DNA from: Microvelia longipes
Taxonomy: Eukaryota; Arthropoda; Insecta; Hemiptera; Veliidae
Length of the DNA stretch: 64,000 nucleotides
Direction of reading: 5' to 3'
Assembly: GCA_018340805.1 (NCBI GenBank)
Contig: JACMZG010001914.1
Span: 42,788,643 to 42,852,642, forward strand
Shown here: positions 46,800 through 57,809 of the stretch, piece after piece
How positions within the stretch are numbered: the first letter of the stretch is position 1
Layout: every line of letters starts with the position of its first letter
The notes under the pieces: model-generated
Told to the model about the DNA's origin: nothing
The model's database searches: none
Seen by the model: only the letters and a program-made list of their open reading frames with translations
Translations under genes and position numbers: made by a program

Positions 46800-48430
46800 G
46801 TCACACTCAACTCCTTCTATCCTCAACTAAAACCGCTATACTAATTTTTGACAATCGCAGGTTAGCCCTGCAAACGTGATGTTCGTATTGTTTACTGTTT
46901 ATTTTTACAAATAAATGTATTGCAGTGACAGCACGCTGCAATCAAAGGTGATTTTCTTCATTTTATATCAGCAAAACCTGACAAGACATCGTTTAATGTT
47001 TCTGTTTATAAGAATAAGGAAACATAATAATGCTTTAAACTATAAGATCATAAAGGCAAAAGGCTTTGTAAGCATAGCCACTAACAAGGAAACATCCCAA
47101 AGCTTTTAACTGCCCTCTCTAATTCATTTCTATGGAGGGATACTGTTCTCTATTTTCTTTTATGTTCATGATTGGATAACAATGTTGTCTCTTTGATTTT
47201 CACTATTTCTGGATAACCCTCTCTATATCTGCGGTCTATCTCAACCCATAGAAGCTTGAAATGAGAGCCATGGTGTTTCTAGCTATTGGGATGAAAACGT
47301 TTTCTGATACGCTTACACTACCAAATGGAAACAAGGGACAGGGTGTTGTTGTCTCTCACTTTTACTCCTGGATTGAGGTTGTGTATTTTGCCCTTTCTTG
47401 TCCCTCGACCATTCGCTCTCTATAACAATACTGATTATACAGGGCATTGTTATCACTTATTGTTATTATTATTGAAATTTAGTTGTTTTAGCAAGTCATC
47501 ATTATTCTGCACATCCCGTATTCTCTCATCGAATCTTAATTTAATTTTATTATTATTGAGACAAAACCTATAGTCTAAGAATTAGGATCATTTTCTATAA
47601 ACTATTAAAATCTTGCAACGGTAGAAACCTGGTCGTAAACTCACATTGAATATGTTTAAGTAGATACCCTATCAAAACGGCTGTATTGTTTGTAGAAAAC
47701 ACTTTTCGAGCGGATTTCCTAAAGAAAAATTACCTTTTGATATTGGGGGACATGGAGTTGATTTCTTGAGAATTGTTTATTGAAACTATTCAAATTGGAA
47801 AACATAACATCATCACCTGCAAACAAGCTCTATGTGGGGAATAAATAAAAAATATATGTGTATATTGTGCTTAACTTTTTATAATTTTTCATAATCCATC
47901 CTAAAGGCTTGGGTAAACCTTAAGGGAGAAAGAATGCAAATTAATAAAAATAATACCTACTTAGAAATTGTTCAATTTTAATTTTTCTTCACATTAATCC
48001 TGGTTTTGAAAATAAATCTAAATAAAAACGGGAAGATTTATACCTAGAGGATATGAATACCTAGCTGGAAGCAATTTAATATTTATTATTATCCGCTATA
48101 AACCCCAAAGGTAGAAAAAAGAGTAAAAATGTTCTGCCTAGGCTGTAAAGTCGGTTCGCTTTCGTTGGGATTATTGTTTCAGGCTTATACATTGCTTTTT
48201 CACGAATTACTTTTCAGGATAAAAAAAATCTGGAGTATTTTAATGAGAAAATTGTATTCTATAAATATTTAAAGAAGAAAACAGAATTGAATAAAAAAAA
48301 AGGAAATGAATGATGAATTTATTATTTTGCTTTCCGTAAAATTGAAATGGAAATTACACATAATGGAAATAAGAATAAGACTGGAATCAGTACAATAATT
48401 TATTATTTAAAATGAGCTCTTGTAGAGTTG
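46800..48430. other. Unannotated stretch
   Basis: Nothing recognised. Confidence 0.4.
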
Positions 48431-48476
48431 TTCTTGATTGAAGGAACGATGAAAAGTCTATCCACAAATATTATTG

Positions 48477-48520
48477 TACTCAGAGTGCTTTCTACCTAAT
48501 GTGAAGCCATCATCAGTACT
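48477..48520 (-). ncRNA. Hammerhead ribozyme motif, AGCGCT-like, diverged
   Basis: Minus strand: AGTA, CTGATGA, T, GGCTT...AGGTA, GAA, AGCACT, C, TGAGT. Core boxes are intact, but stem III is AGCACT (no longer palindromic) and stem I is weak. Confidence 0.55.
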
Positions 48521-48681
48521 AAAGGTTATTAAAAGAAAAAATCGGGTAAAGGGTACCTCAGAACTTATTCTCATTACATCGGATTCGCTATGTTCATCCT
48601 CCCTGCTTCGGACTCTTTTTGCTCGTCCCAAGAATATACAAATCGTCAAATTTATATACAAATATATAAAATTTAAATTTT

Positions 48682-48909
48682 TTGAAGACTGCAGTCCTTT
48701 TTGACCCTAAAAACAGGCTTAGGGTCCATAATAAAAATGCAGACAATTTAAACCCAAATACAGATATAGATGAACATATGACTAAGAAAAAACATAAAAT
48801 TGATAATGACAATGTTAAAGTACTACATTACGAAAAACATTTGAACAAACGACGCATTTTGGAAAGTCTTTACATTAAAACTGACCCCAACACTATGAAT
48901 AAAAAATAG
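48682..48909 (+). pseudogene. Penelope-like element protein, C-terminal fragment
   Basis: An open frame of 75 codons. The 3' half reads HKIDNDNVKVLHYEKHLNKR and then RILESLYIKTDPNTMN before the stop. In PLE proteins the end of the GIY-YIG domain has this pattern: D-x-x-x-x-K-V-L, a conserved E, then K-R-x-x-E-S-x-Y-I and a terminal MN. The catalytic GIY-YIG motif itself is missing, so the fragment is 5'-truncated. It is better preserved than the remnant at 11453-11793. Confidence 0.72.
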
Positions 48910-49119
48910 GATACTAACAATATAAATAGCATTTATTCAAATATTTTAAATTTAAAAAGACCCCCTAAAAAGTGCCTTCGTCTACAAATCACCGTTATCT
49001 TAATAATTTGTCCTTGCCTCATCAATATTTTGGTTTACTGGCATTTTCTAAATTATTTTAAATTTTATATTTCGTTAATAAAAAATTTTTTACATTACAA
49101 TTTTAGTTTCATTTGATTT

Positions 49120-49158
49120 CACCTGAAGATGTTGAGCTTCGCTCAATGAAACGTTGTG
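49120..49158 (+). ncRNA. Hammerhead ribozyme motif, ACGT subfamily
   Basis: CAC (stem I), CTGAAGA, bulged T, a 7-bp stem II (G-U closing pair, then TTGAGC/GCTCAA, loop TTC), GAA, ACGT (palindromic stem III), cleavage-site base T, GTG (stem I). It lies about 210 bp after the PLE stop codon, where a terminal-repeat ribozyme is expected. All core bases are intact. Confidence 0.75.
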
Positions 49159-49956
49159 AAGATTTTTATATGGGTAGGTTTTTAAATAAATTAATATTTA
49201 TAAAGGACTACAGTCTTTAAGAAATTTAAATTTTATATATATATATATATATATATAATCATACCAGTCCAAACAATTTACTCTTTTATACTGCAAAACG
49301 TCTTCGGACTCGCTTCGCTCTTCCTTTGATAGTAAAGACATCCGTTGCATTCTCAGTTGTCACCCAACCAGGGTGACCACGCTCAATGCTATTTAACTTT
49401 TCTGATCGATCAAAAACCATTGATATACCTTTCGTATTGAAACGAAACTTGGTTAATTTATATATATAATAAAAATTAAAATAATGCTGATAATGAGATG
49501 AAACTTGGCACATATGTTATGCGCACATATGTTCCGCATTTATGCGTGTCAAATCTCAATCCGATCACACCATTTTTCCGCGTTTTATAGTCTTCATGAA
49601 CAAATATTTTCCAAACTGCTCAACTATTTATATACATAGATTGATTTTTGTATAAAATCTCAACTCTGGCATAAATAAAATGGAGGTTACGATGATAACA
49701 GACACCCACACATACAGACAGAGGACTTTATAAAAACTAGTTAGGAAGCCTTAAAAACACCTGAAACGGATAATGCCAGTGACATCACGGTTTCGGATTT
49801 TTCGAAAACACAATCCTTTTCCAATATACCTACTATATAAATGAGGAAAAGTAAAAACAGCTAAGAGAAAGACATTAGAAGCGAAACAAAATCATGTATA
49901 TTAGTAGGATTCTTTCTTTTCTTTTCGACTTGACGATGTCGCTGAATCGTGTTGCA

Positions 49957-49995
49957 TATGATGATGGCCTCATATTAGCTTATAAGCGCTCTGAG
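49957..49995 (+). ncRNA. Hammerhead relic, AGCGCT subfamily
   Basis: ATGATGA, T, GGCCT, then a decayed second core box (ATAA in place of GAAA) and AGCGCT. It keeps stem III but is unlikely to be active. Confidence 0.45.
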
Positions 49996-50044
49996 AAAAT
50001 GTGTCTTTTTTGTGAAAATACGCTTTTCTTCGTTCATTTCAATG

Positions 50045-51045
50045 GAATAGTTCTTTAACCAAAAAATAAAATTTGCTCCAGCTGTATGTTCTTCTCGACT
50101 TTGCCTAAGCATCCAATAATTTTTATCAATTTTATAATAGGGTAGAGAATAGAGGTAGCACGCCTCTACATTTACTGCCTACTAAAATTCCTCTGAACAA
50201 TGAGAAATCCGGGCGCCTCGCTTCGTCTTATATTGGAGGGTAAGTTAAATTATCTAGCGAAAGAAAATTAGTTCTGGAGGCTGGGAATTTCCTTGAAAAC
50301 TTACAAAACAAGTAGTTAGTAAGTCCCTAAAAGTTTCAGTAAACGGCTAAAGTATCCTATCAAAAGATAGCTAAGTCCGGTTTTAGCAAAGTCTTGCCTG
50401 TTTGTTTCGCTCTAAAGACCATAAAGAAAATCTAAAACGAGGTTCCATGCAAGAGACACTTATTAGAATTTAAAGATAGCCCTTTTTGTTCGAAATTCTG
50501 AATAATGTATCTATTCTCAAGATCAGTTTATGAAAGAGAATCCGTTTTCTTTGACTTAAGCGTTTTATTTTGTTAGTTTTTGAAATTAGTTATCGATACA
50601 TAAAATTGAGAAATTAGAGTTATGAGTTTTGTGTGTAAAGGAAACTACTATACTCCAAAACTCAAGAATCGCATATTAAAACTAATTGCTACTTAAACAA
50701 TAAAATTTATTGCTCAATAGCTTATTAATGCTAATATAGTACCACTCGATAAAGAGGCCTATAATTGAAGATTATTTCCTAGGCGATTAAGGTGACAGTG
50801 GCCGAGTTTTTTTAATTTAAATTTATATTTTTTATATTTTAAAATATAAATATAGTATTTTTTGATTCTCGACCCCCCCCCTCTTTAATAAACAACTCCT
50901 CTCTTCATGCCCCCAAATTTATTACCTTATTTTTCCTTTGGAAAATCGCTAAAATGTATGACAGGTTAATTTTTTTTCTGACGTAGTATTACTTCAAACA
51001 AGAAATATACGTAGTACATACGTATGCACGGCACAAAAATATTAC
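50045..51045. other. Unannotated stretch
   Basis: Nothing recognised. A C9 run occurs near 50873-50881. Confidence 0.4.
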
Positions 51046-51050
51046 TTATT

Positions 51051-51058
51051 ATTATATA

Positions 51059-51141
<83 letters not shown>
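51051..51141. repeat. (TA)n microsatellite
   Basis: A TA run with three ATTATA interruptions. Confidence 0.88.
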
Positions 51142-51144
<3 letters not shown>

Positions 51145-51189
51145 TAAAATATGAATTTAAATGTTTAAAAATCTGTATAATTAAAATAT

Positions 51190-51868
51190 GAATTTTGGTA
51201 TGGGGTAGCTCGGAACATTTCCTCATTACATCAGATTCGCTCGATCTCAGAATATACAAGTTGTTAAATTTATACTGCAAAACATCTTCGGACACGCTTC
51301 GCTCGTCCTCAGATACAAAATAGATTGGTTTCATTCCCAGCGATCACTTATCCAAGCGCTGACTACACTCGATGCTGCTTAGCTTTTATGATCCACTGAA
51401 AATCATGGATATATTTGTCATATTAAAACGAAACTTGGGTTTTACAATTTTTTAAAAAACGTTTACAAGTCATTTAATAAAAATTGACTAATGCTGATAA
51501 TGAGATGAACTTTGGCACCTTGGTCCTATACGTGGCAACATGCGTGCCAAATTTCAATCGAATTGCATCCTTTTTCCGTGTTCGTGTTTTAAGATTTTTT
51601 TTAAAGGTTTGTGGAGTCATTATTGCATGTTAATGACCTCATAAACCAATAATTTTCCAAATAACACAACTACAGTGATAGACTGATTTTTGTATAAAGT
51701 ATCAACTCTCTAGCATAAATGACTAGGAGCTACGATGCTAACAAACACACATACAGACAGAACTTTGTGATAACCCCTCAGGAGGCCTTAAAACCCCTGA
51801 AACGGATAATTCCGGTTACATCCCAATGCTTTATGCCTACGGTATAAATGAGGAAAATTAAAATCATT
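51190..51868 (-). mobile_element. 5S-rRNA-derived composite repeat, uninterrupted copy
   Basis: The minus strand begins near 51868 with TTTATACCGTAGGCATAAAG. The 5S-like segment (51333-51389) gives the clearest 5S match of the family: AGCTAAGCAGCATCGAGTG and CTTGGATAAGTGATCGCTGG. It ends with GAGCGAATCTGATGTAATG near 51225. This copy shows the insertion site used by the PLE in the 48.5-kb copy. Confidence 0.78.
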
Positions 51869-51869
51869 A

Positions 51870-53370
51870 TTAGAGTAGCTTAAATTTACTAAAATATGTG
51901 ATGGCCAACATTTTTTAAATGAAAAAGATAAAATTGTCTATAAGTTAATAATTTTTACACCTTCGCATATTTATTGGTGATAAACGGCGGTATTTCTTAT
52001 TACAGACAGTCTTTGTGTGTGATATCTTCTAGCTCACTCTTGTGTTTGTGTGCGTGGGTATGTTGACGGGAAATTCGGAAGTGATTAAATTTCCACCGGA
52101 AGGTTGGTATATAAAAAGAAAATATTTCGGAGAAAGTCTTTCGTGCTCGGCATACTTTATCATTTTTTCTAAGTTTTAGAGAAAATTGTTGCTTGTGTTC
52201 TTAAAACTCTTAAAGTATACACAAGGTTTTTACAAAACTGTTGTTTCTTCCTGGAGAATTTGTAAGAAAGCTTTTAACCCAAGTTGGATGAGAGTATGTT
52301 AGGTGTCCTATTTAATATGTGAGAGTAGAAATTATGGATGTTCCTCTTTCATTTACCATGAAGTTGCAAGCAAGGCAAATTATTATACCATGTTATTATA
52401 ATACCATGGTAACATATTATTAATAATTTATTATATCGTTTTCCTATCTTCTATAGTAGGAGAGGAAAGTGTTGTCGTCTGGGAAAATATGACTACCTAC
52501 TTTTTAAATCAAAATTCAACGTTTCACCACCTAAAGATCCTAAAAATAAAAAAAATCTTTATGTTACAATGTATGTCTGTACACATTAACTTGTAAGAAA
52601 TCCTCTGTACAGTCTCTCGGAATTTTATAATATTAGTTTTCAAAATTAACTGTAATAGATTTATTTTAGTTTTTACTTATCATTTAGTTGTTTACTTTAA
52701 TTACTTAATTATGTTATATTATGACAATTAACTTATTATACATCTGTATATATGTAAAATAAATAAATATTACATTTCTTGTGAACACGATAAAAGCTTA
52801 ACATCTCAACCGATTTCGTGAACTCGGTTCATGTCCAGACCGTTGGTGAACATCGTTTGTGAACTTTCAAACACCGGTAACGCGGAACAGAAAACGAAAA
52901 AAAGATGCTCGGAACTTGTCAATACAGAGAAAAGATGGCGTTACGGAACTTGTGAACAACGTTTGTGAACACTGTTGTTGTGAACAAGGTACGGACATGA
53001 CAGCTCAACCGTGGACAGTTACTGATTGATGTTCTCATTAGAACGACAATGCTGCCGCTAACGAAATCTCTACCCTTTACTGTCACCTAAATAAATGTAG
53101 GAGAGGAAAATCCACTCTTTCAAATGAATTTCATGACCATTTTCCTTAAATGTTTCTTATTTTCATAAAGTCTATTGATCTTCTTTTAAACTTAAATGCA
53201 ATAAGAATTACCTAATTAAACACAATAAATGATATAGAGACTATAGTATCCTCCTCCTGACGGTCCAATTCAAGGACCCTAGAGTAAACTTACTCCAAGA
53301 TAAATTAAACTCCCTAAGTTTATTTATGTTTTTTTACTCTATTTTCTAAATATAAGTGATTTCTCTTTCT
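51870..53370. other. Unannotated stretch
   Basis: No gene is recognised. At 52800-53000 the words GTGAACxxxGTTTGTGAAC and CATGTCC/GGACATG repeat loosely, giving a degenerate local repeat. Confidence 0.35.
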
Positions 53371-53376
53371 TTTTAG

Positions 53377-53560
53377 CGCGGGGCCGCGAAGCAGCCCACA
53401 GCGCCGACGCCGTGGAGCGGCCATGAGGCTGAAGTCCTATTTATTTTTACTGCCGCGAAGGAACCAAAATAGAGGCGCGATTGGTTCGCAAAGGGAATAA
53501 TTGCCTGTAAAGCTGTGACTTTTGATGTGATAAATAAACTTTCTGTGATTAAAAAACCTG
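53377..53560 (+). CDS. Possible 3'-terminal exon, unrecognised protein
   Basis: A strong acceptor (TTTCTCTTTCTTTTTAG) is followed by a GC-rich stretch that stops at 53424. The frame from 53379 reads RGREAAHSADAVERP then TGA at 53424-53426. The switch from GC-rich to AT-rich at the stop codon looks like a CDS/3'UTR boundary, and an AATAAA lies at 53533-53538. A second frame stays open longer (to a TAG after AAKEPK), so the frame is not certain. With the island at 24034 it could be part of one gene with very long introns, but nothing proves this. Confidence 0.38.
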
Positions 53561-54370
53561 CTATATCTGGCAGGTTATTTTTATGTCAAATCACTCACTC
53601 CTTTTTTCTACTTCTTCAAATTGTGAATAAATTAATATTTGGAAGGCAGAGGTTTCAACCTTTTTCTGAAGAGAGTAAAATTATTTTGTATTTTTTTTTT
53701 AATTTTTTTTTTCGGTGACACCTAAAAGTCACCGACAATAATTAACCGGATTAAGGTGAATCTAGGACTTCTTTAAACCTTTATTAGTGAATAAAATCAT
53801 TTTATTTTGTATTCTTTTGTCGTTAATTGGAATGAAATGTATTTTTGGAAAATATATTTCCCGGAGCTGACATTATCTTGTGACAATTTTCCTTGCCTTG
53901 GTTCTCTGGCCAGATTATTGACTTCTATTGCTTTTCGGACATCATTATTTTCACACTTGACTACATTTCTAACAATATTTCATATTTTGTTTCTTAACTA
54001 CGTCTATGCCGCCCCACTATCACCCTTTCTATCAAACTTTTTTTATAGTGGACAAGGAAACATTTCTATATCTGCTGCTATAAGTATTTTTCATACACAC
54101 AGATATAAAGATCATAGTTAAAGTAATTGACCTACTTACCGTGGGTCGATAAAATTAAATTCTGTGCTTGCAATAAAATATCCGGAACCGAGATTTCCGA
54201 TTTATTGATTCGAACCAAGATTTTCATTTTATTTATCGGAACCGAGGGATCCGTTTTATTTATCATCTGTTTTAGGTACACCTCTAGCCTGTCTGAATGT
54301 ATGTGAATATTTTACTGTAACAAAATAAAATAAAATTACACATCGTTCTAATTACAAAATAAAACAGCTT
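53560..54370. other. Unannotated stretch with a short repeat
   Basis: At 54180-54265 CGGAACCGAG- and TTTATT-type units recur about three times. The ORF at 53807-54121 is hydrophobic, without a recognised domain. Confidence 0.35.
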
Positions 54371-54383
54371 ATCAATTGTTGGT

Positions 54384-54423
54384 AGCTATATATTTCAGCC
54401 AACTCTGTGACCATCTTTAGGCT
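54384..54423 (-). ncRNA. Hammerhead ribozyme motif, ATATAT subfamily, core changed
   Basis: Minus strand: AGC, CTAAAGA (G5 changed to A), T, stem II GGTCA/TGGCT with loop CAGAGT, GAA, ATATAT (palindromic stem III), cleavage-site base A, GCT. Stem I AGC/GCT pairs. The change in the first core box should abolish cleavage. Confidence 0.55.
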
Positions 54424-54574
54424 TTTAAACATAAATTTTTAAAATAGATATTACAATCAACTAAAATACCACACAAACATTACACAAAATTTAAAAAAAT
54501 ATTAAATTTATTCAACGTTAACAAAAATTGGTCTGACAAAAAATTTAGAAATAAGCCTTTTTTCTAGTCAGTGG

Positions 54575-54905
54575 CTCTCTACTTAGTTTAGGACTTTTTA
54601 GACAGTGACTCTCCTACCTTAGTTCTACTTAGACTTTCTAGTCAGTGACTCTTAGTTCTACCTAGACAGTGACTTTCTACTTAGTTCTACTTAGACTTTC
54701 TAGTCACTCACTTAGTGAGACAGTGACTCTCTACTTAGTCTTCAGTGATTCTCTACTTAGTTTTATTATACTTTCTAGACAGTGACTCTCTACTTAGTTC
54801 TACTTAGACTTTCTAGTCAGTGACTCTCTACTTAGTTCTACTTAGTCTTTCTAGACAGTGACTCTCTACTTAGTTCTACTTATACTTTAGTTAGTGACTT
54901 TCTAG
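54575..54905. repeat. Minisatellite, 38-bp unit, about 8 copies
   Basis: The unit starts AGTGACTCTCTACTTAGTTC and ends TACTTAGACTTTCTAGTC. Several units are shortened. It occupies the loop of the foldback. Confidence 0.9.
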
Positions 54906-55037
54906 AAAAAAGTCACTTTTTTAGTCACACAGTTTTCTTCATTATTTTATTGTTTCTTAGCCTTGTATAAATTTTGTGTAATGTCTGTGTTGTATTTTAG
55001 TTGATTTTGATTTGTATTTTTATTATTTATGTTCAAA

Positions 55038-55081
55038 AGCCTGAATGAAGATGGTCACAGAGTTTGCTTAAATATAGAGCT
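55038..55081 (+). ncRNA. Hammerhead relic, ATATAT subfamily
   Basis: AGC, CTGAATGAAGA (a four-base duplication in the first core box), T, GGTCA...TTGCT, TAAATATAG, AGCT. It mirrors the left copy but both core boxes are damaged. Confidence 0.45.
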
Positions 55082-55873
55082 ACCATTATTTGATACACTG
55101 TTTCAATTTAGATTTAAAATGTAGAAGTTCTATAAGATAAGTAGTGTTCGCGTTGTTGTTTTTTGTTTTTCTTAGATTTTATTGCTCTAATGAACGAAGT
55201 AATAGTTGATTAATTTCTGTTAAGGACGAGCGAAGTGAGTCTGTACTGATGATGAAAAGTTTACTAGAAACCCTGTACTTGATTTTGAAATACAAAAGCT
55301 TATTTTCAGTCTATCGCTCTGTGGATTGTTAAAAACATATTATTTTTCCAACAAAAGCTTGTTTTCAAGAAATAAATCGAGTGTCGAGTTCGCCAATTAA
55401 AAATGAAATAATGAAAAGTCTTTCCAGGAATGGAAATATAAATTAAATATTGAATTTCTCACCTTTTATTTCCAATTTATTAACGGCTTGAGACCTGATG
55501 TCGTTAATGGAAAACAACTTTTGAATGGGAGGGGATCGGTCATGGAAGCAATGATGAAGTGAGATGTGAGTCCTTGAGAGTCGTTATGATTTTTGAAAAC
55601 TAATTTATTTTCAAGACCCTTGAAGGTCCGGTTTACGAAAGGGTGTCATGTTAAAATTTAGTTTGATTCAATAAAGGCACACATGACACCTCTTGAGCCA
55701 TTCAAAACATATTTTCCCTTAAAAATAATCTTCCTTACCTTAGCTCTCTTGTTTTTATGCATCTACACAAGTTTGATAATTAGTTTCATCTACTTACGGC
55801 TGCATAATTAGTCATTTCTCAACTGTTTTTAACTGCGAAATGTCATTTTACCAAATAATGTCTTGGTAATACT

Positions 55874-56138
55874 CATTCGACATTCGTCATCATTGATGGC
55901 TCGACATGATGGCATAGCCCCAATCTGTTTCGTTACGTCTAACTCATCCGGGCGCCGACAGAGCCTGACCTCACTCTGACCTTCAATTAAATTCCAAAGA
56001 ATATAACGTGAGTATTTACCAGAGACGAGCGGTGCTCTCTTTCCGCCATCATGCATGTCAAGCAAACATATATCATTTGATACTACGAGAGTGGGACATG
56101 AATTTTGTCGAGCTATCAATGATGACGAATGTCGAATG
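55874..56138. repeat. Inverted repeat, 32-bp arms
   Basis: CATTCGACATTCGTCATCAT at 55874 and its complement at 56107-56138 differ at one base over 32. The spacer of about 200 bp is mid-GC. The 122-codon minus-strand ORF crossing it (55829-56197) reads the arm twice in opposite senses, so it is not credible as a gene. The sequence just outside (56195-56241) matches part of the hAT MITE at 32731-32774. Confidence 0.65.
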
Positions 56139-56249
56139 ATGGAACAGTTCCCAGATGTAGCATTGCATTTTACATTTACTGGGTGTCTCTCGCACAATTA
56201 TGTTGTGTCAACTATTCATGTTGTACAAAACTCGGTAGTATTGGACAAA

Positions 56250-57320
56250 TTTATAAAACTCGTCTACAAAATTCCATTTTGCATAATATACTATTATAGT
56301 AAAATCACTAATTTCATTTACTATTTACCCAGCCTCGAATCGCCATTAATCATACAATTATAAGACACACTTTGTTTTAGTTGTTTTTTTGGGTTTAGTA
56401 GAAATGACAAGAGAATAAAGATGATAGTGTTTTGCAATATGATCCCATTTGGAGTGAGAAACGAGCCTTTTTTCCAACTACGTCATGAGAAACGGTCTGT
56501 TTTATTAGAGAAATTGAAAAACATTCGATGTTGAAAGTGGGAATAGTGTGAGGTAAATGTTTTGTTCAGAGTGGACAGAGGACTAAATTAAAACTGCAAA
56601 ATTTAATTTACGCTCTGTGACAACCCTCCCCCCTACGGGATCTCCCCTCCTAGCAGAGTTCTCACAACTAAAAGCATCTAAAACACCTTTCTCTTCAGAG
56701 AGATCTCAAGTTTAAATTAATTGGTTTTATGCAAGAAATGTTTGAACCCTAACTACCTCGAGCTTTACAGAGTTCTCTATTACATCTTTTTTCTTCGTTT
56801 TAATCCGTTTAGGGTCCTACAAGATCCTTCAAACTCAGGACTTTACGGAACTGTTAGGGTCTGTGGAATTTACTTAGCGTCAAGGTTTGTCCCTTCAGAT
56901 CAGTCGACTGGAAATCGAGGTGTACAAGATCTTAGCTGTTTTTCAAACTCGTTATTGGAATCCCTTGAGAGGTTGATGAAAATTTAATTCTTAGGGTATC
57001 TACTCAGCTGTAATCTCTTACGAAACTATATCATCCCGCAATTAATTTCGGTTGAATTACACCGGATAATGGCATAATAGAATTATTAGTATTCCTCATA
57101 TAATTTGTGTATTCACAGAAATGGTACTGACGAGACTAAAGAATAAGGTAGTTGATGATTTTCTCTAATCATCAACGAAGTCTATCGTACGTTGTTCTGA
57201 AACTCGCAATAAGTTATAGATCAACCCAATTTATACAAAATCCGCGAATTTCTTTGAAAAAATATGGGCTTTTGTACATTTTTTTGGCTATTTAACAAAT
57301 ATCATAACTTAAGTTGTATT
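56250..57320. other. Unannotated stretch
   Basis: Nothing recognised. Confidence 0.4.
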
Positions 57321-57323
57321 TAT

Positions 57324-57807
57324 CCTTAGAATAATACTATATATAGAAGGAGCACAGGGCCGTAAACACAATGTAATTCCGCTGATAACACGAAAGCCAG
57401 TTGACTGGTGCACCTAAGTAATGCTGCCAACCTGACAACAAAACATTATTTTAAATTTTGTCATAAATATCTATTAATGAAGAAAGATCGTAAAGAACAA
57501 ATATAATAACTTAAAACACCTGCTGAGTATTTAATAAAACTGGTCTTAGATGGCAAAAGGGTGGCGAAATACAAGAATCTACATTTAGTTGACGAGGACT
57601 ACTTATTATATATATTTTAATAAATACGTTAAACTACTTTTAAAATGCTTTAAATATTGTAATGCTCGATATTTATATTAGTATTTTATGAATAATCGAT
57701 CATTAATTAATAATAGAAAAATAATAATTCAGCAACCGGAAGTATTGCCAACTTTTTTTTTTAGAAAATTGTATATTGTTAGGGTGGCAGCATTACTTAG
57801 GTGCACC
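57324..57807. mobile_element. Long-TIR DNA element family A, right-truncated copy
   Basis: Matches 26446-26919 with few differences: CCTTAGAATAATACTATATA at the left, GATAACACGAAAGCCAGTT, then GGTGCACCTAAGTAATGCTG and a right inner repeat ending CATTACTTAGGTGCACC. The outer right arm is missing and there is no nested MITE, so this copy shows the empty site. Confidence 0.78.
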
Positions 57808-57809
57808 GT

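Larger units (their letters stand above)
48660..49285 (+). mobile_element. PLE 3' fragment nested in the 5S-derived repeat
   Basis: Bounded by inverted motifs: TTTTTTGAAGACTGCAGTCC on the left (about 48677) and AAGGACTACAGTCTTTAAG on the right (about 49203), each linked to AAATTTAAATTT. Between them are the C-terminal coding remnant and a hammerhead motif (49120-49158), in the order expected of a Penelope-like element 3' end. TA repeats (49235-49256) follow. Confidence 0.68.
48538..49856 (-). mobile_element. 5S-derived composite repeat, itself interrupted by a PLE fragment
   Basis: The right part (about 49285-49856) carries the 5' block, the AATCCGATCACACC-type middle and the 5S-like segment (49347-49400, minus: AGTTAAATAGCATTGAGC and TTGGGTGACAACTGAGAA). 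The left part 48538-48655 carries the 3' end (CTTATTCTCATTACATCGGA). In the uninterrupted copy at 51190-51868 the two parts are contiguous through TTAAATTTATACTGCAAAAC. Confidence 0.7.
48435..50040. mobile_element. Hammerhead-bearing element split by nested insertions
   Basis: The left part 48435-48537 (AAGTCTATCCACAAA, hammerhead motif, GGTTATTAAAAGAAAA) and right part 49857-50040 (ACAGCTAAGAGAAAGACATT, GACGATGTCGCTGAA, ATGATGGCCTC, TTTTTTGTGAAAATACG) align end to end with the uninterrupted copy at 6385-6560. The 5S-derived repeat at 48538-49856 interrupts it. Hammerhead-like motifs face outward at both ends. Confidence 0.68.
54381..55084. mobile_element. Foldback element with opposed hammerhead motifs around a minisatellite
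   Basis: The left arm (54381-54495) starts GGTAGCTATATATTTCAGCC and contains AACTCTGTGACCATCTT and AATCAACTAAAATACCACAC. The right arm (about 54970-55084) is its inverted, diverged counterpart ending GAGCTACC. The centre is the 38-bp minisatellite. PLE-type motifs lie in both arms. Confidence 0.75.

Noticed and set aside
51333..51389. A true 5S rRNA gene
   Set aside because: Only the 3' half is similar; the 5' half and the closing stem are missing, and it sits within a dispersed repeat.
55829..56197. 122-codon ORF, the longest in the window
   Set aside because: It contains both arms of an inverted repeat, so part of the peptide is encoded by the complement of another part. No domain is recognised.
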